From Leptasterias polaris (Eukaryota; Echinodermata; Asteroidea; Forcipulatida; Asteriidae), in the NCBI GenBank assembly GCA_037783415.1, contig JAZGTN010000064.1, positions 4,451,001 through 4,515,000 of the forward strand: 64,000 nt of DNA. The letters run 5' to 3'. A program made the position numbers and the translations under genes. Below the pieces are notes generated by a model that worked only from the letters and a program-made list of their open reading frames with translations, ran no database searches and was not told the origin of the DNA. Below are positions 55,145-64,000 of the stretch, in pieces (positions within the stretch are counted from its first letter, which is position 1; every line of letters starts with the position of its first letter).

Positions 55145-56034
55145 GTACGAAGTTAAATCCTGAAGTCAGTGAATTTGTTATGTCTGATGCAGGTAACGAT
55201 TTCTTCCGCGTAGCGAAATAGTTAGACTGAACAAGTGTTGTGCACACAGAAAGCTAATATTGAGTAGCAAATGATGATTGTTGAGTAGCAACGTGGTACA
55301 TTTTGTGTAGCATTTTGCTCTGCTATACAATACATGGGAAATGTTTCGCTGCTGCTGTAACTATGCCAGCTTCCCTGTCACTTGTAAACATTGTGTAACT
55401 TATTTCCCCTTTTCCAGTTTCTGTTCGTGATAGTGTTTTGTGTCTGACCCAATTTGTGATTTTTCATAAAATTGAGCAAAAAGCTTTTATAAACGTTCCA
55501 CTTCCAGACACATTTGAATTTTGTATTATTACTATTTTTTTTTACAAAGCAAGGGGTGAAAGTTTAGTGTTTCGCTCATGGACACAAATGCCGTGACCGG
55601 GACCTGAACCCAAACTCTGACAATACCAATGATTGAGTCTGTGCACTAGACCATTCCGTCGGGACACTACCATGACTACACAGTGGGTGTTTTATTGGAA
55701 TGGTTGCAATGTTTTGTGAATATGGATGGATTCTACCTCTTTTTTGGGGGGGGGGGGGTGTGTAATTGATGTGATTTGGAACTGTTTATTGGTTTGGAAA
55801 AATATGTTCTTGCAACCAAAGGCTGAATAAATTTATAATTATAGTTATTAACATATTTTGTAATCTTAAAATTGTCATGGAATCTGGGCCCAATTTCATA
55901 TAACTACAAAGCACAAAAGTTGTTAAGCACAACAAATTTTTGCTCACTAGAATAAGGTTGCCAGCCAAAATACAATGTCACATATATACAATCTCTAACT
56001 GGTATCCTGCTTATTGTTGCTTAGCAGAAAAATG
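55145..56034. other. Intergenic with SINE and MITE pieces
   Basis: 55562-55675 is an antisense tRNA-derived head (minus-strand GGTTCAGGTCCCGGTCACGG) with decayed boxes. 55884-56034 is a truncated copy of the TGGGCCCAATTTCAT MITE. Confidence 0.5.
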
Positions 56035-56995
56035 TTAAAGGCACCTGGCAGTGGTATTTTTTCAAAATAAAGCTTTTGTCATTAATATATACATTTTTAT
56101 GAGTGGAATGTGAATAAACAATTTACTAAGGTTAACATTTTTTATTTTTCTTTTAATTACAAATTAAAAAATAGGCCCCCCTTTACATGGCGCTGTTCGT
56201 GACGTCAATCGAGGCAGGAGAAAATGTGTAGTCTGGCCCCGTACATTACGTCTGGGTACCTGATCAGTATGATGCGTTTTCGTATTCGGACGTCACCACC
56301 CAATGCAATCCTAGGACAGTGTACAGTCGACTAATACGAGACGCCAGTTTATACGAGGTTTTTCACCAGTCCCGAACTGTCCCATGCGCGTTTCTATGTC
56401 TTAAAAACGGAAGATACGAGCATGGTTATAACGAGAACACAGATAATACGAGGTATTGTTTTTCCACCAGAAACATTTCGCTGGTAACCTAAGCTTCACT
56501 GCAACTTCCCTTGCACACTACTACCAACGAAAAAATCCCCGGGCTATCCAAGTGTTCGCTGCATAGCGCTGAAAACGACGTCGGACCGGACCACTTTGCC
56601 CTCGTTAGCCTAACTTTCGATGCCCGTAACTGCCTATATTTGGGATCTGCAGGAAAAAAATGCTGGCTGACCCCATCTTTAGTCGTTTTCGCTGGAAAAA
56701 TGCAAGAAAAAACCCCCTTTTGGATAACCAAACGAAACGTACAATCTCACTACTTGCACGTGTATATACAACGTAAATGCAGGCAAGTTCGAGTGGGGTC
56801 GATGTTCAATCGAGGCGAAGTCTTCCTCGATTGACGTCACAAAAAGGGATGGGCGGAGTCGCCCCCAAACAACTTTATCTATTTTTTTAACATATAAATA
56901 CTGACAAACAATTACTCAAAAAATTGTTTTATTGTTAATATACATATACTCTTATATATTAAAAAAAAAAAAATTCTATTTCCAGGTGACTTTAA
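56035..56995. mobile_element. Foldback element, 0.96 kb
   Basis: Ends TTAAAGGCACCTGG and CCAGGTGACTTTAA are inverted with one mismatch. Further in, GACGTCAATCGAGGCAG (about 56204) mirrors CCTCGATTGACGTCAC (about 56825). The middle has ACAGTCGACTAATACGAGAC and TATAACGAG, resembling a pogo-type end. It immediately follows a truncated MITE. Confidence 0.65.
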
Positions 56996-57218
56996 ATAGC
57001 TAAAAAGATTGACAAAGAGAGGCTCCAAGGTCAAATTCAAATATGATATGTGCTCATTTCCCAATAAGTTTTGTTTTGGGGTTTTTTCCAGCGTGAAATT
57101 TGTCAACATCCCCAAAACATTCAGTGGCATTACTATTTCAAATACATGGGTCTGTACATTTTTGTACAAGATATTTTTGTTCATTCCTGACTTTCGATGT
57201 TATACAGTCAAAACCACA

Positions 57219-57520
57219 AACAGTCCTTGAATTTGACCTTTTGACTGAGGAACAATTCTTCCAAGTTCCATGGTTTGCATAGTCCCAGTTAATGTTGACA
57301 TCATGTTTCAGGTTCGCTGTGAAAGAGCTTCAAACACAGCACTTGGCATTTTACACCTTTTTATCGTGAAGTTAGAGACTTTTCTTTTTCTTTTCTAACT
57401 CATAAGGACTCTATTTATTGGAAAAAGAGTGCCTCACAAAACTTAATTAGACCTTGGTCGCCCCTCTTTGAAGAGTTCAAATTTCACAAGCTTGTTCACA
57501 CTTGATACTGCCAAGACACC
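57219..57520. repeat. Dispersed repeat, copy 2
   Basis: Diverged copy of 53098-53420, same orientation. Confidence 0.6.
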
Positions 57521-57825
57521 ATCAATGTCTGGGGCTTGTTTTGGCAACCTCAACCTCAAACATGGTTGGGCGTCAGTCATTGGTTATGCAATTTCATGTG
57601 ATGGTTCAACAGCAGTGACGCAGCTGTTCTAACCAAACCGTAACCGATAGTTGGTTTGGTTTCAAGATGACGGATTCGAAATCTAATGAAAGATGTCAAC
57701 GGAATTCTTTAAAAAATTAAAAACCTTAAAGCAAACCTATACAAAAATGTTGGTACAATTGTAAAGACATCATACCGTATAATAAACCACCTGACTGGCA
57801 ACCCCCCCCCCCTCCGAACAAAGAT

Positions 57826-57943
57826 ATTGGCAAAATAGGGAGACCGCCATCATAGGGCTAGATACATGTACATGTAGCTTAGCTGGTTAATTCGGAGGTT
57901 GTTGGTTCAAGTAAGTCCTGCACTAGTAAATTTTTCTTTGTTC
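57826..57943. mobile_element. tRNA-core element bounded by GAACAAAGA inverted repeats
   Basis: Best-preserved termini of the family: GAACAAAGATATTGG at the left and TTTTTCTTTGTTC at the right. A CATGTACATGTA insertion splits the A-box region; a B-box-like GGTTCAAGTAAGTCC remains. Confidence 0.68.
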
Positions 57944-58282
57944 AACCCGAAATCAATTATAAAGACTACATGTAAGTTCCATTACTTGAAAATAAAATGA
58001 AGGGTTTGAGAACATTACTTTTCAAGAGATGTACCCATGTCATGAACTGTTTCTGTTTACTGAACCGTTTTCACATAGCTCTTGGAAATTGTTTCGGCGA
58101 ATGAATTTTACGCCAGAAACCATTTTCTTGTCAGGGTCACCAAAACATGCCCAATAGTTCTCGCTTGTTTATTTGTATTTCATTTTTTGTTCAGATAGTG
58201 TGCCCTTGATATTTTATACCCACAGCAAGATGTTTATCAGTACCAGATCAATATTCATGTGTAATTTCATGTTTGTGTATAG

Positions 58283-61200
58283 AGACCTTGATGTGAGTGT
58301 CATCCACGATGTCAAGCTATACGGGAATAGTCATGGAGCAGGCATCTCCACCAACAACCGTCCGGGTGTGTTCACGTAAGCTCACCATCAAGTTCAACTC
58401 CTTGGAATCCATCTGGTATTGTGTGTTCGTCGTGGTGGTGACGCTCTTCCTGTGTCTCGATGCAACCAGACATTACGCTCATTATGATAAACTGGAGTGG
58501 CCACAAGGTGAGGAGGTTGTTCAAAAGTTGTGGCTATAGGCCGTTGGCTTAGGCGTCATAAGTCGCTTATGTTTGATTGTCAGCCATTTTGAATTTGTGC
58601 GCAGATGGAACGTCGCCATTACTGTGTGCATAACGCCTGAAATACATTGTACTTAATCTCGGTTCATACACACTCAGAACAACTACTTATTGTGTAATGC
58701 GGGAGTCTGACCTTTGAACTTTTCGAGGGAAAAACTGTTTTCTTTATTTTGGAGACCACGTATTATTTTTAACCATCGCAATATCGAGAACGGGCTCTAA
58801 CCTCAGCTGTTTGCTGCATGTCAATCGCTTAAAATTGTAAAACTCAAGATACAACTTGCCAAAATTCTCGGGCAGTTTATGGGAAGGTTTGAGGAGTAAC
58901 AGGCAGGGCGGTTTAGGGCGATTTAAGGACAAAAGGGTTAACACTCAAATGTGATTGCTTTTGGTCATAACAAAATGATAAATTGATCGTTGGATTTGAC
59001 ATGTTTTTACGCTATGTTTTTTAACAATGCATGTACAAGACTGTAATGAAGCAATCCGTTTTGTTTTTTGATGGCGCCAGAAACTCATGTGAAGGACAAT
59101 AGAATCAATATTAGGCGCGCATTAGTGCACACACAAGTTTAATAATCGAGAAATTCACGCTGCTGCTATGGGAACCAAAATGCATTAAGGGGTATTTACA
59201 TCCCTAACATTAATGTCACACTCCTAATGTCTGTGCATGGTCTACAATGCTCGAATTCGCAGGGAAAAAGCACAAGACTGCGGGGCTTGAACATGTTGAA
59301 GCTTAAAATATTTACTGGACTTGAACATTTGTTAAAAGATCTGGATCAAGGCAAGAAAGAACTGTCTACACAGTTTAATGTATGAACTGTTTTTATTTGA
59401 ACATGCCTTAGAGGGTGTGTACACAAAATTGGTAAAATTGAAAATAAAAATGTTCACAGATTTGCACATGGTACTTACATGGTATAAAGATGGTCACGGT
59501 GGAAAACTTCCCTTGAAATAGTTTTGCTTTCATGACTTCGAAACCGATTGAGCTTAACGTTTCACAGGTTTGTTATTTCATGTAAAGGTTGGGTCACATC
59601 AAGTGTGGACACTGGTCTTTGAAAATTAACAATGTTGTACATGTGCTTTAATTAACCCTCCTACTGTTCGCAACATTTTCAAGTGAGTTGACCAACCATT
59701 TGAAACCATTCAACTGCCAAAGTTGTGTATGGTGGCACAACTGTGCACAGAACTAACTGTACTGTGTACATGCATTCCCTCATGGTATCATATTGCAAAG
59801 CTGGCATAGCTTATCTATCATTCAAAACCACAGTGAATGGTATTGAATGGTCAGACAGCAAGAGGGTTAAGAAATGATTTTTTATATATGGGTAATACTT
59901 CAATTTTCAACAGAGTTGAAAGATTTAAAAACACAGGGCTGCTGGACTTGTTCGCTTGTGAGTTTACTTGCCTGACACTCTCATGCCTGCGGTCGGGTGG
60001 AAAAATATTGATTCTTGAGTCAAATTGCATTTAAAGTTGCTTTGGGTGTCTAACCACTCGCGTCACTGAAAACCCACACTGCACGGTAGCACATGGGATC
60101 CTAACTCCCAAAATGGCGCCACCAAGATTTATCATGGATGATGAAGTTAGGTGAATCCAAAAAAAATTAAGATGACAATTACCAGTCTCTTTTTATGCCT
60201 TTTATGTGGTGAAAAAACACAGTTGGGGGGGTTGGGGAGTTCAGGTAGATTATCATGGTTGAATGTTGGAGTGTAGAGTTCACCCACGTACTGCAGGTTT
60301 AAGCCTTAAATTTGCAATGAAGTTTGTTAAAAAGATATTTAAAAAATCTAGCGTCGAGTAAATTTGCTGTCTACCATTTAGGCATGATTTTCTTGTCAAC
60401 TCTTGCATGTATGTCAGTCAATATATTAAAAAATCCCGTTGAAAGTATGGTAAACACGACGCTATTCAAAGTACACAAACATTTCCATTGATTCAGGATT
60501 GATCCGCTCGCTGTGTGTGTTCAGTCTCTGTGGCTGTTAGATTATTAGCTGTCCCATAATAATGATAATGTGTGTGGAGTGTGAGAAATATAACGCTTCT
60601 GCATCCCATACATCCATATGCAACGAGGTCAAAAGGTAGTCAGGCTTTGCGCTTAAGATTTTAGTTAAGTAGCCCACTGGGCTAGTAAACATGGTAAACT
60701 GTGCATTTTTTATACCTGACCCCCGAGAAATTTTAGTAGCCCATATTTTAAACATGAATTGTCATAAATATGTATTTGTCTTATAATGGTAGCGATCCCA
60801 ACCAGTTTAATGGGGAAATGAAGTTACATGTCACACTTAAAAACAACGAACACATTTTACAATTTATTATTCACATCTGAAAAGGAAGGAATGTGCATTT
60901 TAAACAAGAAGGTTGCACAGTTTTTAGTAGCCCACATAGCAAGTTGAGAAGTGGCGTTTGCTACTAGCCCATAGCAGTTTTTACTAGAAAATGTACGCCG
61001 GGCTGGTGTTAAGGGTCCTGGCAGAGTTGCTTGCAAGTGCTGCGTTTTATTTTCTGTGTTCTACGAGCGCAAGTGGAAAAAAAAAATTCAAACAAACTTG
61101 AAAACGAAGAAAAGAATGGTACAAACACTCTAGGGTCAGATGCCAAGATGCTTAAGAAGAATCTACAGGGAAAAAAACCCCACACAAATTGTGGACAAAA

Positions 61201-63122
61201 CTACCGAAATATATAGACATGCTAGAAGGCACTCGCACTGTCACACACCAAAAATGTTGATAAGTGCTAAGTACTATGAGGGTCTTACATTGTAGTTCTC
61301 TCTGTGCTACGTTATAAATGTTGAAAACTTTGTTTTAGTATAAAAAACACACATGACATTAATTGGAATTAGCTTTTTTTTTAGATATGAGGACATGATA
61401 GTGGAATAGGGGAGCACTGTTTGGTTTGGGTGTGTACTGACAGATTTACCTATTATTCTTAATAGTGCCATCATAATGTGTCCACCATATCTCCAAATGG
61501 CCAATGACTTTGTATGCATCCAGAGGGAAAACACTTAATATCTAGTTATTATTACTTTATATCCTTCTGGTAGTGAAACCAATGGATCCTCAAAAGTGAC
61601 TAGCACTGTAAACCCCATAGGTGTGAAGAAACCTGGGAAGAGAAGATGTTGAAGAAATGTCAGTTTTAGATGTGGGAGGAAAGCCCAACTGGGGAACCCC
61701 CAAGGTGTCAGGTAGGGGCTGAAACCCAATCCACATTTGCTTCAGCCCATTGCGGGATTCAAACCCGGGTCCACAGAGTTGAAAAGCAGGACAAGCTACC
61801 ACGAAGCCAACCACTAAGGCCACTTGTGTTTAACAGTTTGACACCAACTTTTTTCTTACAGGTCGACCAAACGCTGAGCTGAATCTCTACATTCTGCTCA
61901 TGGTGTCGGCTTTCCTGCTCATCATCCTTTTCATTCCGACGCAGATCTTCAAGGTTGGTAACCGTGCGAATGATCAAGGAAAGCTCGGCCTACTCAAACA
62001 GAACGACGACTCGGCACAAAGGTAAACAATTTTTTTAAGATGATACACATACCTGACTTTTTATTTAGAAGAATGACATTTTACATACAGGGCCCAATTT
62101 ATAGAGCTGCTTTAAAGCAGACAATAGTGCTTAAAAATTTCCCCCTAAGCAAAAAGAAGCGGGATATCAGTTACATATGTTACATATGGTACATGTTTTG
62201 TAGGTAACCTTATTCTGGTAAGCATAATTAGCTAGCTTTTGTGCTTAAAAGCAGCTCTATTTTCAAAGAGCTGCTTAAATTTGACATCAACATTTTCTGC
62301 TTAGCAAAACTAAGCTGGAAACCAGTCACAGATGGTACATGTGACATTCTATTTGAGTTTGTTACCTTATTCTGGCAAGCTGGCAAGAGTAAGTGTCCTT
62401 ACCTACTTTTTGTGCTTAAGCAGCTCTTTGAATTAAGGCCCTGGCTTTTATCTAGAAAGTAACTTCACTTGTTATATTGGAAGTTACCTGTGTAGACAAA
62501 TTCAAGCAGCAGCTAGCGTAAAACCATTACTGGGTTGGCACTGTTCCATGCATAACGCCCAGCATTCATTATTTTACACACATCACAGGCGGCTGCTATC
62601 TACATGTATGATGCTGACGCAAATATACAAGCAAATAAACCATACAATCTGAAAAATCACTAATAAGTTTAACTACACAACTTGTGTCTGAAATAGCATC
62701 TGAACGGGCAGGGAAATATTATTTTGAAAATGATGCTGTGAAGCATCCTGTAATTGTCCATATAGGACTCCTATATTAAATTTTGGACCGTCATGGTAGT
62801 TTACATGGCAAAATAAAGAATGACACGTATGACGAATGTTACACAAATCAGAAGACAAGGATCTATGTATGCGGTACATAATTTAGAGGAAATATACTGA
62901 AAGAATTGTTCTGCATTTGTAACTATTTTTATTGGTTCTTCTGGTTTAATTGCAGCGTGTCAACACAACGTCGAATCGTCAAGTACCTACAAGCTATACG
63001 TAGGGTGACCAAACACTTAGGCCCTGTTGGAGCTACTCTTCATTTCATATCAGCGTTCTGTCTGTTGTTACCTTTGATGTTCCTACAGGCTAGAGCTATA
63101 CAGTACGACTTACTTACCTCAG
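58283..63122 (+). CDS. Multi-pass membrane protein, three exons, gene continues beyond window
   Basis: Exons 58283-58507, 61862-62021 and 62956-63122 join in phase through strong AG/GT sites. Exon 1 reads DLDVSVIHDVKLYGNSHGAG (extracellular-like) and, after a break at about 58376, a membrane helix SIWYCVFVVVVTLFLCLD. Exon 2 has a second helix, LYILLMVSAFLLIILFI, then a polar loop. Exon 3 starts with a basic stretch, TQRRIVKYLQAIRRVTKH, and a third helix, FISAFCLLLPLMFL, ending one base into a codon. I do not recognise the family. In exon 1 the two halves are in different frames; a TAA would stop the first frame, so there is either a one-base error or lesion, or my model is wrong. An alternative acceptor at 58195 (TTTTTTGTTCAG) would lengthen exon 1. 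Confidence 0.62.
58510..61550. other. Large intron of the membrane-protein gene
   Basis: Contains a probable MITE (59411-59655) with TACACAAAATTGG and TTTTCATGACTTCG-like blocks, a 60090-60170 copy of the CCCAAAATGGCGCCACCAAG repeat, and a mirrored TAGCCCA/TGGGCTA pair near 60670 and 60970. No exon seen. Confidence 0.5.
61560..61830 (-). repeat. tRNA-derived SINE, antisense
   Basis: Minus strand shows the GTTTGAATCCCGC B-box region and a GGTGGAAGC-like body; the partner at 63185-63432 shares GTGGGAGGAAA, CAGGTAGGG and CCCAATCCACAT. Sits directly before exon 2. Confidence 0.55.
62087..62448. mobile_element. Composite of GGGCCCAATTT-type MITE copies
   Basis: Begins CAGGGCCCAATTTATAGAGC and ends GCTCTTTGAATTAAGGCCC. 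In the middle a second pair of AGCAGCTCT/AGAGCTGCT arms suggests two overlapping copies. Intronic. Confidence 0.6.
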
Positions 63123-63184
63123 GTTAGTCCATAGTGACTTTTGAAGCTTTGCATTATGATTATTATTATTAGCAATTTTAGTTG

Positions 63185-63432
63185 TGATGTCGAAGATTCT
63201 CATAAAAACGAACTGAATCACTTGCCAAGAAACCCCATGGAGAGAAGATAAGGGAGTTTTCAATTTTAGAAGTGGGAGGAAAACCTTAAAGAGTTATTCC
63301 AGGGAAAACCCATGCAATCAGGTAGGGACTGAAAACCCAATCCACATACATGTAGTTCCCTTGGCGGGATTAGAACCAGTGTCCTAGAGAAAGAAGGCAA
63401 GGACAGCTTCCACTATGCCAACCCGACCGCCG
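63185..63432 (-). repeat. tRNA-derived SINE, antisense, second copy
   Basis: See 61560-61830. Followed at 63470-63660 by AGTAAACTTGTGGGTA and the GGCTCTTAAAAGAGCC hairpin shared with 18850-18960. Confidence 0.55.
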
Positions 63433-64000
63433 AGCGCCAATCTGACCGCCTACATGGTGTGGATAGTAAATAGCAACTTTCACTAGTAAACTTGTGGGTA
63501 TTGGAAGAGTTTTGGCTCTTAAAAGAGCCAACCTGGTCTCAATATTTTGAATGATATAGTCTGCTAGTTTTCAGGAAAAATAGTGTAGTATTCGACACGT
63601 TGAAAGTCCTCCCAAAAGAGATTTACTCAATGGTTGTACCTGCAGGTTAACCAGTAATAGACCATTTCATGGTAGAATATCCCTGGAGCTAGTTAATCGA
63701 TTGGCTACCAAATTCTAACAGAGATTTACACAATATGTAACAGCCAGTGGCTGTATGTCATCGCACAATTATCACAACTTAACCATGTGAAACTTTTATC
63801 TCGTAAACACAAAACTTCGGCAACATTTTGGGCTACAAAAGCCTTTAGACTTTAAAAGTACAATTCCACAGATTTTTGGTGGCAGGAATGGAGCCCTACT
63901 TTATGGCTAAAGTCATTCATACTGGTTGAATTCCATCAAATAAGCTTGAATTCTGGCTTCTACCAGTTTGAAAACTGAGCTCATTTTACTTTTTTTTTTT

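Noticed and set aside
56511..56834. 107-codon plus-strand ORF in the foldback element
   Set aside because: No recognisable domain; an opposing ORF covers part of the same DNA, as expected by chance in a moderately GC-rich stretch.
1..64000. CRISPR arrays, bacterial operons or prophage
   Set aside because: Introns, SINEs, U6 and animal genes show nuclear eukaryotic DNA; no spaced direct repeats of CRISPR type are present.

Overview
The window is eukaryotic nuclear DNA from a marine invertebrate. It has spliced genes with GT-AG introns, tRNA-derived SINEs, many short inverted-repeat elements and a Ty3/Gypsy retrotransposon. The style of the repeats and the divergence of the genes suggest an echinoderm, perhaps a sea star. 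That is recognition, not a search result.

Layout. Positions 768-11047 (+) hold the last nine coding exons of the condensin I subunit gene NCAPG, with compatible splice phases and the true stop codon. Facing it at 15131-16276 (-) is a single-exon forkhead gene, best read as FoxI. From about 16.3 to 25.1 kb I see only repeats, a tandem array and a decayed U6 snRNA copy. Positions 25131-34404 are one complete, young LTR retrotransposon on the minus strand. It has two 220-bp LTRs that I read as identical, a tRNA-Ser-type primer site, Gag, protease, RT/RNase H, integrase and, downstream of integrase, a TatD-family nuclease ORF that begins with a C2H2 zinc finger. From 34.4 to 43.9 kb there are inverted-repeat elements, including a 1.9-kb element with terminal inverted repeats at 38374-40315. 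Positions 43942-46484 (+) carry a three-exon gene of unknown function with two Cys/His modules. A 54-bp minisatellite lies at 48.2-49.1 kb. The right end, 58283-63122 (+), has three exons of an unrecognised multi-pass membrane protein that continues past the window.

Most notable. The retrotransposon carries a cargo nuclease with all expected TatD metal ligands inside its LTR boundaries. It also has a textbook -1 frameshift heptamer at the gag-pro junction and a helix-hairpin-helix motif at the start of Gag. Two further reading-frame breaks in pol lie at homopolymers and could be real lesions or assembly indels.

Splice models, domain calls and residue numbers come from reading the sequence by eye. 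No alignment or database search was run.
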